Under the pieces are notes generated by a model. The model was not told the origin of the DNA, did not search any database, and saw nothing but the letters and a program-made list of their open reading frames with translations. The position numbers and the translations under genes are program-made. Below, piece after piece: positions 17,159 to 25,726 of a DNA stretch of 64,000 nt (position 1 is its first letter; every line of letters starts with the position of its first letter). Origin of the DNA: Massilia atriviolacea (GTDB lineage: Bacteria; Pseudomonadota; Gammaproteobacteria; Burkholderiales; Burkholderiaceae_D); NCBI RefSeq assembly GCF_003953935.1, contig NZ_RXLQ01000003.1, positions 372,001 to 436,000 of the forward strand, in the 5' to 3' direction.

Positions 17159-19066
17159 ATGCGTAAACTGCCTTTCCTGACCATTTCCATCGCATGCGCC
17201 GGGCTCTTGCATGCCGCTGGCGCGCGTGCGGAAGTGGAGCAGTTGTCGCTGCTCGATTTTTCGCTGGAACAGCTCTCGGACGTGGTGGTCAGCTCGGTGT
17301 CGCGCCAGCCGGCGCGCCTGGCCGACGCCCCGATTTCGCTGTACGTGATCGCCGGCAGCGATATCGAGCGCGCCGGCGCGCGCAGCCTGCCCGAGGCGCT
17401 GCGCCTGGCGCCCAACCTGCAGGTGGCGCGCAGCGATGGCGCCAGCTACGCGATCACCGCGCGCGGCTTTGCCACCACCATCGAAAACAAGCTGCTGGTG
17501 CTGATCGACGGGCGCAGCGTGTATTCGCCGCTGTTTTCCGGCGTGTTCTGGGATGCCCAGGATGTGCTCATGGAAGACATCGAGCGCATCGAAGTCATCA
17601 GCGGGCCGGGCGCGACCATCTGGGGCGCCAACGCGGTCAACGGCGTCATCAACATCATCACGCGCAACGCCGCCAACAGCCAGGGCGTGCTGCTGTCGAT
17701 GGACGGCGGGCGCCTCGAGCGCGGCATCGCGGCGCGCCAGGGCGGCCTGCTCGACGGCGGCGGCGCCTACCGCGTGTACGCCAAGGCCGGCCGGATCGAC
17801 GATTATCCGGACGCGCCCGGCGGCGGCATGGAGCGGCGCCAGGCCGGTTTTCGCAGCGACTGGAAGAGCGGCGCGCGCGCCGCCAGCGTCAGCGCCGACC
17901 TCTACCGCACCAGCGTGCACCGGCGCGGCGGGGCCGAGATGCGCGGCAGCGGCGCCAACCTGCTGGGACGGGCCAGCGGCACCCTGGGCGACGGCAGCGA
18001 CTGGCGCCTCCAGGCCTCGCTCGACCATACCGAACGGGTGCAGGACGGCACCGGCGCCCAGCGCATCGACATCGTCGACCTGGAAGGGCAGCACGGCGTG
18101 CGCCTGGGCCGGCGCCACAGTCTGGTCTGGGGCGGCGGCTACCGGCATGCCTGGGACCGGGTCAGCGGTGGCACGGCCCTGGCTTTTTTTCCCGCAGACA
18201 AGGATCTGCGCTGGGCGAATGTGTTCGCGCAGGATAAGATAGAACTGAGCGATACCCTGCGGATGAGCATTGGAGTGAAACTGGAACACAATACGTACAC
18301 CGGCACGGAAACGCTGCCCAGCATGCGCATGGCCTGGAACGCGAGCCCGACCAGCGTGCTGTGGGCGGCCGTCTCGCGCAGCGTGCGCGCGCCATCCCGC
18401 TTCGACCGCGATTTATGGGTGCGCAATGCGACCGGCGGCTACAGCATCGCCGGCGGGCCCGGCTTCGTGGCCGAAACGGTGCGCGTGGCCGAACTCGGCT
18501 ACCGCGCCCAGCCGTTGCCCAGCCTGTCGTATTCGATGTCCGTGTTCGCCAGCGACTACGACCGCCTGCGCACCCTGGAGCCGCTCGCCGCGACCGGGCA
18601 GGGCGGGGCGGCCCAGCGTGCCGAATTCGCCAACCTGGGCGAGGCCAACACGCGCGGCCTGGAATTCTGGAGCCGCTGGCAACCGGTCCCGCGCTGGCGC
18701 CTGGTGGCCGGCCTGGTGCTGCAGGATATCGACGCCAGCCTCGATCCGGCCAGCCGCGACAGCTCGGCCGCGCTCGGCATCGGCACCAACGATCCGGCCA
18801 GCTACTGGTCGCTGCGCTCCTCGCACGAACTGTCCGATGCGCTGCAGGCCGAACTGGCGCTGCGCCGGGTCGGCCAGTTGCCGCAGCCGCCGGTGCCGGC
18901 CTACTACGAGCTCGATGTGCGCATGGCCTGGCAGCCGCGCCGGCACCTGGAACTGGCGCTGGCCGGCCGCAACCTGCTGCATGCGTCGCACGCCGAGTTC
19001 GGCGCGCCCGCGACGCGGCGCATGATCGAGCGTGCCGTCTCGCTCCAGCTGAGCGCGCGGTTTTGA
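17159..19066 (+). CDS. TonB-dependent receptor
   Basis: A 635-residue outer membrane receptor with a signal peptide (ends ARAE). A plug domain spans about 45-165, with PISLYVIAGSDIERAGARSL, the RGF motif (ITARGFATTIENKLLVLIDGR) and IERIEVISGPGATIWGANAVNG, all typical of the family. A 22-strand type barrel follows and ends in the aromatic terminus LSARF. It is shorter than siderophore receptors and close to the vitamin/colicin I receptor group often paired with sensor kinases. Its stop overlaps the YfiR gene (TTGA), and a CHASE8-like hybrid kinase completes the operon, so it may act in sensing rather than bulk uptake. Confidence 0.88.
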   Translation: MRKLPFLTISIACAGLLHAAGARAEVEQLSLLDFSLEQLSDVVVSSVSRQPARLADAPISLYVIAGSDIERAGARSLPEALRLAPNLQVARSDGASYAITARGFATTIENKLLVLIDGRSVYSPLFSGVFWDAQDVLMEDIERIEVISGPGATIWGANAVNGVINIITRNAANSQGVLLSMDGGRLERGIAARQGGLLDGGGAYRVYAKAGRIDDYPDAPGGGMERRQAGFRSDWKSGARAASVSADLYRTSVHRRGGAEMRGSGANLLGRASGTLGDGSDWRLQASLDHTERVQDGTGAQRIDIVDLEGQHGVRLGRRHSLVWGGGYRHAWDRVSGGTALAFFPADKDLRWANVFAQDKIELSDTLRMSIGVKLEHNTYTGTETLPSMRMAWNASPTSVLWAAVSRSVRAPSRFDRDLWVRNATGGYSIAGGPGFVAETVRVAELGYRAQPLPSLSYSMSVFASDYDRLRTLEPLAATGQGGAAQRAEFANLGEANTRGLEFWSRWQPVPRWRLVAGLVLQDIDASLDPASRDSSAALGIGTNDPASYWSLRSSHELSDALQAELALRRVGQLPQPPVPAYYELDVRMAWQPRRHLELALAGRNLLHASHAEFGAPATRRMIERAVSLQLSARF

Positions 19067-19674
19067 ACGCCGCGCCCGCCATCCCTCCGCGCGCGCCGCG
19101 CCGCCTGCTGCCGCGCCTGGCCGCCTGCGCCATGCCGCTGCTGATGGGTCTGGTGCTGGCGCCGCCGCCGCTGCGCGCCGCGCTCCCGGCCGGCGCCAGC
19201 GTGTTGCCGGAACGCAGCATCAAGGCCGCCTTCCTGTACAAATTCCTCGGTTACGCCGAGTTTCCGGCAGCGGCCTTCACGGATGCCGGCGCGCCGCTGG
19301 TGATCGGGGTGACCGGCGCCGACGAGCTGGCGGCCGACCTGGCGCGCATCGTCGCCGGACGCGTGGTGCAGGGGCGGCCGGTGCTAGTGCGCCCGCTGCG
19401 CGAGCAAGACCCGCTGGCCGGCGTGCACCTGCTGTTCATCGGCGGCGACGACCCGCAGCGCCTGCGCCAGGCGCTGCGCGCCACCGGCGGCATGCCGACC
19501 CTGGTGGTCACCGAATCGCAACAAGGACTGCAACAAGGCAGTGTCATTAACTTCAGGATCGTCGAAGAGCGCGTGCGCTTCGACGTCTCGCTGGAAGCGG
19601 CCGACCGGAACAGCGTCAAGCTCAGTTCGCGCCTGCTGACAGTGGCAAATCACGTTCACAAGGGAGCACCGTGA
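19063..19674 (+). CDS. YfiR-family periplasmic regulator (DUF4154)
   Basis: A 203-residue protein with an Arg-rich N-terminus and signal peptide (PLLMGLVLAPPPLRAALP). The mature part matches YfiR/DUF4154: IKAAFLYKFLGYAEFP, a central GADELAADLARI region, LLFIGGDDPQRL, and the C-terminal VINFRIVEERVRFDVSLEAA...VKLSSRLL. YfiR proteins sit in the periplasm and restrain a CHASE8-domain membrane enzyme. The start is a TTG overlapping the receptor stop; ATG 19132 is possible but would shorten the signal peptide. The gene after it encodes the likely partner. Confidence 0.85.
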   Translation: MNAAPAIPPRAPRRLLPRLAACAMPLLMGLVLAPPPLRAALPAGASVLPERSIKAAFLYKFLGYAEFPAAAFTDAGAPLVIGVTGADELAADLARIVAGRVVQGRPVLVRPLREQDPLAGVHLLFIGGDDPQRLRQALRATGGMPTLVVTESQQGLQQGSVINFRIVEERVRFDVSLEAADRNSVKLSSRLLTVANHVHKGAP

Positions 19675-21563
19675 TGCAACACGATAGCGGCTCCGTCCGT
19701 AGCAAACTCATCCTCATGGCCGTCTCGACCACCTTCGTGGCCCTGCTGTCGGCCTCGATCGCCATGTTGCTGTACGACATGCGTACCTTCCAGCAATACT
19801 GGGTCGACGACCTGATGACCCAGGCCGACATCATCGCCAGCGTCAGCGCCCCGGCGCTGGCCTTCAACGATGCCCGCAGCGCCCAGCAAAACCTGGCGGT
19901 GCTGCGGGTGCGCCCGCAAATCCTGTCGGGCGCGGTGTACACCAGCGCCGGGGTGCGTTTCGCTTCCTATACCCAGGGCTCGCTGGAGCCGTCCTACCCG
20001 GTCAAGCCGGGGCGGCCCGGCTACACCATCGACCATGGCGAGCTGGTGGTGTATCACAACATCGTCGACAATGGCGAAGTGCTGGGCACGGTGTACCTGC
20101 GCGCGCGCTTCGGCCTGGTCGAGCGCATGCTCAACTACGCCGCGATCCTCGGCATCGTGCTGCTGATCTCGCTGGTGATCGCGGCCCTGGTGGCCTCGCG
20201 CCTGCAGCAGGGCATCACGCGGCCCTTGCTGGCGGTCACCAACGTGGCGCGCGAAGTGATGCAGCGGCGCGACTTCAGCCTGCGCGTGCCGGGCAATAAC
20301 AGCGGCGAAATCGGGGTGCTGGTGGCGGCCTTCAACGACATGCTGGCCGAGATCGGGCGCCGCTCGCACGCCCTGCAGGAAGCCAACCTGACCCTGGAGC
20401 ACGAAATGCAGGTGCGCCACCGGGCCGAGGAAGCGCTGCTGGTGGCCGACCGCCGCAAGGACGAGTTCCTGGCCACCCTGGCGCACGAACTGCGCAATCC
20501 GCTGGCGCCGATCCGCACCGGCCTGGACATCCTGCGCATCCGCAGCGGCGACGCCCAGGCCACCCAGCGCGCCACCGACATCATGGAACGCCAGCTGCGC
20601 CAGATGGTGCGGCTGGTGGACGACCTGCTGGACGTGTCGCGCATCAATACCGGCAAGTTCGCCATCAAGATGGGGCGGGTCGAGCTCAAGGCGGTGGTCA
20701 ACGATGCGCTCGAAGTGGTGCGCTCCTACATCGAGCTGCACGGGCACGAACTGGCGATCGACCTGCCGGACCGCCCGGTGTTCCTGCATGGCGACGCCAC
20801 GCGGCTGGCGCAGATCCTCTCGAACCTGCTCAACAATGCCGCCAAGTACACCAATCGCGGCGGGCGGGTCAGCCTGACGGCGCGGGTGGAAGAGCGCGAC
20901 CTGGTGATCCAGGTGGCCGACAACGGCATCGGCATCGCGCCCGACATGCTCAATCACGTGTTCGAGATGTTCGTGCAGGTCGATTCGACCCTGGAACGCA
21001 CCAATGCCGGCCTGGGCGTGGGGCTGTCGCTGGCGCGCCGCCTGGTCGAGTTGCACGGCGGCAGCATCGAAGCGCACAGCGCCGGGATCAACCGCGGCAG
21101 CGAATTCGTGGTGCGCCTGCCGATCGTGGTCGAGCCGGAAATGCCGACCAAGACCAGTCCGGCCGCTTTCATGACCTCGGAGACCTACCGGATCCTGCTG
21201 GCCGACGACAATGTGGATTTCGTAAACAGCATCGGCGCCCTGCTCTCGGCCATGGGGCACAGCGTGGTGATCACCCACAACGGCCCGGACGCGCTGACGG
21301 CGGCGGCGCGCTTCTGCCCGGATTACGCCTTTCTCGATATCGGCCTGCCGCAGATGTCGGGCTACGACCTGGCGCGCGGCATCCGGCGCCTCTCGTGCGG
21401 GCAGATGACCCTGCTCATCGCGGTGACCGGCTGGGGCCAGGAAAAGGATCGCCAGCTGGCCTTCGAGGCCGGGTTCGACCATCACATGGTCAAGCCGGTG
21501 CGTTTCGAACAGATCGAAGAGATACTGAGCAACCGCAGCGTGATCAAGAAGGTGCGCGGCTAG
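19674..21563 (+). CDS. CHASE8/HAMP hybrid histidine kinase with receiver
   Basis: A 629-residue membrane kinase. TM1 (about 12-35) and TM2 (about 155-175, LGIVLLISLVIAALVAS) flank a periplasmic CHASE8-like domain (FQQYWVDDLMTQADIIAS...ALAFNDARSAQQNLAVLR). HAMP, a coiled coil, HisKA (FLATLAHELRNPLAP) and HATPase (NLLNNAAKYTNRGG, ADNGIGIAP, GLGVGLSLARRL) follow. The receiver has ILLADDNVDF and FLDIGLPQMSGYD. AAGGGAG precedes the ATG, which shares one base with the YfiR stop. By analogy with YfiN, the YfiR product probably binds the periplasmic domain. Confidence 0.88.
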   Translation: MQHDSGSVRSKLILMAVSTTFVALLSASIAMLLYDMRTFQQYWVDDLMTQADIIASVSAPALAFNDARSAQQNLAVLRVRPQILSGAVYTSAGVRFASYTQGSLEPSYPVKPGRPGYTIDHGELVVYHNIVDNGEVLGTVYLRARFGLVERMLNYAAILGIVLLISLVIAALVASRLQQGITRPLLAVTNVAREVMQRRDFSLRVPGNNSGEIGVLVAAFNDMLAEIGRRSHALQEANLTLEHEMQVRHRAEEALLVADRRKDEFLATLAHELRNPLAPIRTGLDILRIRSGDAQATQRATDIMERQLRQMVRLVDDLLDVSRINTGKFAIKMGRVELKAVVNDALEVVRSYIELHGHELAIDLPDRPVFLHGDATRLAQILSNLLNNAAKYTNRGGRVSLTARVEERDLVIQVADNGIGIAPDMLNHVFEMFVQVDSTLERTNAGLGVGLSLARRLVELHGGSIEAHSAGINRGSEFVVRLPIVVEPEMPTKTSPAAFMTSETYRILLADDNVDFVNSIGALLSAMGHSVVITHNGPDALTAAARFCPDYAFLDIGLPQMSGYDLARGIRRLSCGQMTLLIAVTGWGQEKDRQLAFEAGFDHHMVKPVRFEQIEEILSNRSVIKKVRG

Positions 21564-21580
21564 CGCAGTGGCGGAGGACG

Positions 21581-21612
21581 AAAAAAACGGAAGCCGAGGC
21601 TTCCGTTTTTTT
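21581..21612. terminator. Bidirectional intrinsic terminator
   Basis: The stem CGGAAGCC/GGCTTCCG with a short loop is flanked by seven A residues on the left and seven T residues on the right. It therefore ends both the plus-strand kinase operon and the convergent PEP-CTERM gene. Confidence 0.9.
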
Positions 21613-21629
21613 ATGCCGCTTGAAACAGC

Positions 21630-22178
21630 TTACGCTTGTTTCGCTGCCTTGCGGCGACGTGCCAGGAAACCGACCACGCCCAGGCCTGCCAGCATCATGC
21701 CGTAGGTTTCTGGTTCTGGTACCGGTGCCAGCATCACGGTGCCGCCGAAGCTGCCGCCGGTGCCCGACACCATCTTGCCGCTGACCTGCAGGTAGTAGTT
21801 ACCCAGGCCCAGGCTGTCCGCGCGCAGGCTCCAGATGTCCACGGCGCCAGTGCTTTCCTGAACGCCATTGGTGATCAGGGTGCCGGCGCTGTTGAACAGG
21901 CTCAGGCCGGTGATGTCCAGACCGGTCAGCGCGTTACGCGTGATCGACGAGACGATGGCATCGAAGTCGTGGTCGACGCGGGTGACCGAGAAGCGGAACT
22001 TGTCGGCAAAGGTGTTGCCTTGGTTGTTCAGCAGGAACGAGCTGCCGAAGTTGGCAGTGTTGTCCAGCACAGGCAATGCCTGTGGGTTATTCGAGATGTC
22101 GGCAGCGAAGGCCGCCGTCGAACCGAGTGATGCGGTCGCCAGGACAGCCGCAGCAATCAGGGATTTCATATGTTTCAT
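21630..22178 (-). CDS. PEP-CTERM sorting domain protein (FxDxF-type)
   Basis: A 182-residue exported protein: signal peptide (ends AAFAAD), a beta-sandwich body containing TFADKFRFSV and LQVSGKMVSGTGGSFGG, and a C-terminal sorting signal. That signal has VPEPETYGMMLAGLGVVGF followed by the basic tail LARRRKAAKQA. Family proteins are cut and anchored or released by exosortase with extracellular polysaccharide. No exosortase lies nearby. GAGGTAAC supports the ATG at 22178. The leader has a hairpin with a U-tract, suggesting attenuation. Confidence 0.9.
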   Translation of the reverse strand: MKHMKSLIAAAVLATASLGSTAAFAADISNNPQALPVLDNTANFGSSFLLNNQGNTFADKFRFSVTRVDHDFDAIVSSITRNALTGLDITGLSLFNSAGTLITNGVQESTGAVDIWSLRADSLGLGNYYLQVSGKMVSGTGGSFGGTVMLAPVPEPETYGMMLAGLGVVGFLARRRKAAKQA

Positions 22179-22195
22179 AAATGTTACCTCGTAAG

Positions 22196-22220
22196 AAAAA
22201 ATCAGCCGTGCGAGACGGCT
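22196..22220 (-). promoter_or_regulatory. Terminator-like hairpin in the PEP-CTERM gene leader
   Basis: On the minus strand AGCCGT-ctcgc-ACGGCT is followed by GA and six T residues, just before the GAGG ribosome site. It lies between any promoter and the start codon, so it could act as an attenuator. The stem is short (6 bp). Confidence 0.45.
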
Positions 22221-22554
22221 TGGTTTATCAAGAATCGGGGAGCTTCATGCTAGCAAAGGTGCGTTCAACATCGGCGTTGCGACGCGATATGCGCGCAACA
22301 CCTCGGCATTGTTGCTTTAATCAACTATTTACTCCCCTATACGACCATTTTGACATTTTCATAGGGGAGCGCGTCCGATTCTAATGCAATTAAACAAATA
22401 TTACCAAGCTAATGTATTGACTGTAGGCTAATACCTACACAAACACGCGCTCATCTCCTTGGAAGAGTGCGCTTCTGCACGTAAATCGCCAACTTATGCG
22501 AAACGGCTAAAGTGTAAGAGAATGTGACACAACAACAAAGCGTTGCCGGCAAAG
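22221..22554. other. AT-rich intergenic region with 9-bp inverted repeat
   Basis: No gene was found. It holds a perfect 9-bp inverted repeat, CTCCCCTAT (22332-22340) and ATAGGGGAG (22361-22369), separated by 20 bp. This could be an operator or a hairpin upstream of the PEP-CTERM gene. The rest is AT-rich and should contain that gene's promoter. Confidence 0.4.
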
Positions 22555-22584
22555 AAAAAAGGCCTGAAGATTGCTCTTCAGGCC
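22555..22584 (-). terminator. Intrinsic terminator of the tRNA-Arg gene
   Basis: A 10-bp stem GGCCTGAAGA/TCTTCAGGCC with a 4-base loop is followed by six T residues on the minus strand, directly after the tRNA. Confidence 0.92.
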
Positions 22585-22601
22585 TTTCAACTTACGAATA
22601 A

Positions 22602-22678
22602 TGGTGCGGCTGGCAGGAATTGAACCCACGACCCCTTGGTTCGTAGCCAAGTACTCTATCCAGCTGAGCTACAGCCGC
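22602..22678 (-). tRNA. tRNA-Arg (anticodon ACG)
   Basis: A 77-nt tRNA with a complete cloverleaf. The acceptor stem GCGGCTG pairs with CAGCCGC, the D-arm has AGCTCAGCTGGATAGAG, and the anticodon stem CTTGG/CCAAG encloses CTACGAA, giving anticodon ACG. The T-arm has GGTTCAATTCC, and CCA is encoded. ACG is modified to ICG and reads CGU, CGC and CGA. A strong terminator follows. Confidence 0.97.
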
Positions 22679-22805
22679 GAAAGACAAGATTATAGCAACG
22701 TTTTGCGGATTGTCAAAGTGCCTCGGATAAAAATGTCGATGGCGCGCACGGGCATGGGCGCGAATGCCGCTTGACCCGCCGCCGGGGCAGTGATAATTTA
22801 CCATC

Positions 22806-22819
22806 TGGTTAATTAACCA
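22806..22819. promoter_or_regulatory. Palindromic operator ahead of ArsR gene
   Basis: TGGTTAATTAACCA is a perfect 14-bp palindrome ending 11 bp before the ArsR start codon. It is the likely autoregulatory site of the regulator encoded downstream. Confidence 0.7.
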
Positions 22820-22830
22820 TCAGGTTCATT

Positions 22831-23178
22831 ATGGAGCAAGACCACCTCAGCACGACGTTCGCGGCCCTGGCCGATCCGACCCGGCGCGCCATCCTGGCGC
22901 GGCTGGCGGACGGCGAAGCGTCGGTGAGTGCGCTGGCGGCCCCGTTCCAGATGAGCTTGCCGGCCGTCACCAAGCATCTCAAGGTGCTGGAACGGGCCGG
23001 CCTGATCACCCGCGGGCGGCAGGCGCAGTGGCGTCCCTGCAAGCTCGACGCACAACCGCTGCGCGCGGCGGCCGACTGGATGGCGCACTACCGGCCCTTC
23101 TGGGAAGCCAGCCTGGAGCGGCTCGACGACTATCTCACCACCCTGCAAACCAAGGAGCAAGACCATGACCAGCCCTGA
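22831..23178 (+). CDS. ArsR-family transcriptional repressor
   Basis: A 115-residue winged-helix repressor: TTFAALADPTRRAILARLADG at the N-terminus, recognition region MSLPAVTKHLKVLERAGLI, wing RGRQAQWRPCKL. No metal-binding ELCVCDL-type Cys box is visible, so it is of the non-metal group commonly paired with AHSA1 proteins. The AHSA1 gene starts 14 bp before its stop. A TGGTTAATTAACCA palindrome overlaps the promoter and suggests autorepression. Confidence 0.9.
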   Translation: MEQDHLSTTFAALADPTRRAILARLADGEASVSALAAPFQMSLPAVTKHLKVLERAGLITRGRQAQWRPCKLDAQPLRAAADWMAHYRPFWEASLERLDDYLTTLQTKEQDHDQP

Positions 23179-23683
23179 TTCCAGCGTCGATTTCACCCTT
23201 ACGCGCGTGTTCGACGCCCCGCGCGACCTTGTCTTCAAGACCATGATCGAGACCGCGCACCTGCAGAAATGGTGGGGGCCGCAAGGTTGCACCATCGACG
23301 TGATCCGGCACGAGCCGCAGGCCGGCGGCGTGTTCCACTACTGCATGCGCTTCGGTCCGGGGGTGGAAATGTACGGCAGGTTCGACTACCGCGAGATCGC
23401 GCCGCCCGAACGGCTGGTGTTCGTCAACGGTTTCGCCGATGCGCAAGGGGAGCGGATTCATTACGCCATGAGCCCGACGTGGCCGCTGGAAGTGCTCAAC
23501 ACGGTCACCCTGAGCGAAGCCGGCGGCAAAACCACGCTCAGCCTGGTGTCGACGCCGCTCGACGCCAGCGCCATCGAGATCGAGACCTTCAAGTCCGGCC
23601 ACGCTTCGATGCAGCAGGGTTTCGGCGGCATGTACGATGTCTACGACAGCTATCTCGCCACTGTCAAAGCGGCCCAGGCTTAG
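23165..23683 (+). CDS. SRPBCC (AHSA1-type) protein
   Basis: A 172-residue single-domain START-like fold protein with a hydrophobic ligand cavity. Family marks are FTLTRVFDAPRDLVFKTM, the WWGPQGCTIDV motif, GRFDYREIAPPERLVFVN, and a final helix with HASMQQGFGGMYDVYDSYL. Such proteins paired with ArsR regulators are thought to bind small hydrophobic molecules, but the ligand is unknown. It overlaps the ArsR gene by 14 bp. Confidence 0.88.
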   Translation: MTSPDSSVDFTLTRVFDAPRDLVFKTMIETAHLQKWWGPQGCTIDVIRHEPQAGGVFHYCMRFGPGVEMYGRFDYREIAPPERLVFVNGFADAQGERIHYAMSPTWPLEVLNTVTLSEAGGKTTLSLVSTPLDASAIEIETFKSGHASMQQGFGGMYDVYDSYLATVKAAQA

Positions 23684-23691
23684 CTAAACTT

Positions 23692-23722
23692 GCGACACCG
23701 GGCGCCGCAGGCCCGGTGTCGC
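23692..23722. terminator. Perfect 12-bp hairpin after the AHSA1 gene
   Basis: GCGACACCGGGC and GCCCGGTGTCGC pair perfectly around a 7-base loop, 9 bp after the AHSA1 stop. The right side is followed by CATCTTT, not a true U-tract. It may terminate or stabilise the upstream mRNA. Confidence 0.55.
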
Positions 23723-23771
23723 CATCTTTCCGGGCGCTTGCCCGCAACCCGATGCTTTTACCTTAGCAACC

Positions 23772-24338
23772 ATGAAAAAAACCCTCTTTTTCCTGCTGGC
23801 CTGCATGAGCGGCGCGGCGCTGGCCGCACCGGTGACGTACCAGATCGACCCGACCCACACCTTTCCCAGCTTCGAAGCCGACCATATGGGCGTGTCGGTG
23901 TGGCGCGGCAAGTTCAATACCAGTTCCGGCAAGGTGACCCTGGACAAGGCCGCCGCCTACGGCATGGTCGATATCAGCATCGATCCGGCCAGCGTGGATT
24001 TCGGCCATGACGTCCTGAACAAATGGGCGGCAGGTCCCGACCTGTTCGACGTGGCCAAGTTCGGTCCGGCGCGCTACAAGGGCAAGCTGACCGGTTTCAA
24101 GGAGGGCGCGCCGACCGCATTGCTGGGAGAACTGACCCTGCATGGCGTGACCATGCCGGTCAATCTGGAGATCAAGAGTTTCAAATGCATCCAGCACCCG
24201 ATGCTCAAGCGCGAGATGTGCGGGGCGGATGCCTACGGCAGCTTCAAGCGCGATGCGTTCGGCCTGACTGCGGGCAAGGAATACGGCTTCAAGATGGATG
24301 TCGACCTGCGCATCCAGGTTGAAGCCGTGGCCGACTGA
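23772..24338 (+). CDS. YceI-family periplasmic lipid-binding protein
   Basis: A 188-residue exported lipocalin-like protein with a signal peptide (ends AALA). YceI marks are YQIDPTHTFPSFEADHMGVS, VDISIDPASVDFGHDVLN, LTLHGVTMPVNLEI and a final barrel strand KMDVDLRIQVE. Two Cys in the loop KCIQHPMLKREMCGADAYG are common in one YceI subgroup. The family binds isoprenoid-type lipids such as polyprenyl quinone precursors. It appears to be a single-gene unit. Confidence 0.9.
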   Translation: MKKTLFFLLACMSGAALAAPVTYQIDPTHTFPSFEADHMGVSVWRGKFNTSSGKVTLDKAAAYGMVDISIDPASVDFGHDVLNKWAAGPDLFDVAKFGPARYKGKLTGFKEGAPTALLGELTLHGVTMPVNLEIKSFKCIQHPMLKREMCGADAYGSFKRDAFGLTAGKEYGFKMDVDLRIQVEAVAD

Positions 24339-24341
24339 TAC

Positions 24342-25400
24342 TTACGCCTGCAGGGCAGGGTAGTCGGTGTAGCCGTCGTCGTTGGCGCCGTAGAACTTCT
24401 CGGGACGCGCCGGATTGAGCGGCGCGTCCAGCTGCAGGCGGCGCGGCAGGTCGGGATTGGCGATGAACCAGATGCCGAAGGCCACCGCGTCCGCTTCGCC
24501 GCTGGCGACCAGCTGTTCGGCGCTGGCCTTGGTCAGTTTTTCGTTGGCGATGTAGACGCCGCCGAATTCCTGCTTCAGGTACGGGCCCAGGCGGTCTTCG
24601 CCCAAGGCTTCGCGCGCGCAGATGAAGGCGATGCCGCGCTTGCCCAGTTCGCGCGCGACGTAGCCGAAGGTGGCCTTCGGATCGGAGTCGCTCATGTCGT
24701 GCGCGTCGCGGCGCGGCGCCAGGTGCACGCCGACCTTGCCGGCGCCCCAGACCGCGATGCAGGCGTCGGTCACTTCCAGCAGCAGGCGCGCGCGGTTTTC
24801 GATCGGGCCGCCGTAGCTGTCGGTGCGCTTGTTGGTGCCGTCCTGCAGGAACTGGTCGAGCAGGTAGCCGTTGGCGCCGTGGATTTCCACGCCGTCGAAA
24901 CCGGCCAGCCTGGCGTTTTCGGCGCCCTTGCGGTAGGCCGCCACGATGCCGGGGATTTCTTCCAGGTCCAGCGCGCGCGGCACCGGATACTCGCGCATCG
25001 GGCGCAGCAGGCTGACGTGGCCCTTGGCCGCGATCGCGCTCGGCGCCACCGGCGCGTCGCCATCGAGCAGTTCGGGGTCGGAGATGCGGCCCACGTGCCA
25101 CAGTTGCAGCATGATCTTGCCGCCGGCCTTGTGCACGGCCTCGGTCACCAGCTTCCAGCCTGCGACCTGCTCGTCGGACCAGATGCCCGGCGTGTCGGCA
25201 TAGCCCACGCCCTGCGGCGTGACCGAGGTTGCTTCGCTCAGGATCAGGCCGGCCGAGGCGCGCTGCACGTAGTACTCCGCCATCAGGGCGTTCGGCACGC
25301 GGCCGCCGCCGATGGCGCGGGCGCGCGTCAGCGGCGCCATGATGATGCGGTTTTGCAGCGTCAGATCGCCAATGGTGATCGGGTCGAATAATGTCGTCAT
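24342..25400 (-). CDS. Old yellow enzyme family alkene reductase
   Basis: A 352-residue FMN-dependent NAD(P)H ene-reductase (NemA/OYE type) acting on activated C=C bonds and other electrophiles. It has FDPITIGDLTLQNRIIMAPLTRARA, LQLWHVGRISDP, the catalytic-site region GFDGVEIHGANGYLLDQF, SYGGPIENRARLLLE and the OYE C-terminal DDGYTDYPAL. It follows the ArsR gene by 9 bp on the same strand and so is likely under its control as an electrophile-responsive unit. Confidence 0.93.
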   Translation of the reverse strand: MTTLFDPITIGDLTLQNRIIMAPLTRARAIGGGRVPNALMAEYYVQRASAGLILSEATSVTPQGVGYADTPGIWSDEQVAGWKLVTEAVHKAGGKIMLQLWHVGRISDPELLDGDAPVAPSAIAAKGHVSLLRPMREYPVPRALDLEEIPGIVAAYRKGAENARLAGFDGVEIHGANGYLLDQFLQDGTNKRTDSYGGPIENRARLLLEVTDACIAVWGAGKVGVHLAPRRDAHDMSDSDPKATFGYVARELGKRGIAFICAREALGEDRLGPYLKQEFGGVYIANEKLTKASAEQLVASGEADAVAFGIWFIANPDLPRRLQLDAPLNPARPEKFYGANDDGYTDYPALQA

Positions 25401-25409
25401 GCGATGCTC

Positions 25410-25706
25410 CTAAAGTCCCTCGTTCATATGGTCGAGGAAAGCCTTGATGGCTTCCTCGTTGCGCTTGTAATAGATCCACTGGCCTACCTTGCGCGACGTA
25501 ATCAGCCCGGCGCGCTGCAGCGCTGCCAGATGGGCCGATACGGTCGATTGCGCCAGTCCCGTCTGCGCGTCGATCAGGCCGGCGCACACCCCGACGTCGA
25601 GGTTGTGTTCCTGATGTGCGAAGTGCACATGCGGCTCCTTGAGCCAGCCAAGAATCTGGCGGCGCATCGGGTTGGCCAATGCCTTGTGAATGGCGTCGAT
25701 TTGCAT
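25410..25706 (-). CDS. ArsR-family regulator of the alkene reductase unit
   Basis: A winged-helix regulator of 98 residues from ATG 25706, or 108 from ATG 25736. Marks are HKALANPMRRQILGWL, the recognition helix AQSTVSAHLAALQRAGLI and wing RKVGQWIYYKR. A Cys in the insertion NLDVGVCAGLID could sense electrophiles, fitting the adjacent OYE reductase. The 25736 start lies inside a palindromic operator, which favours 25706 but does not settle it. It lies between DUF1304 and OYE genes on the same strand. Confidence 0.85.
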   Translation of the reverse strand: MQIDAIHKALANPMRRQILGWLKEPHVHFAHQEHNLDVGVCAGLIDAQTGLAQSTVSAHLAALQRAGLITSRKVGQWIYYKRNEEAIKAFLDHMNEGL

Positions 25707-25726
25707 ATCGGGTTTTTCCGAATCTA

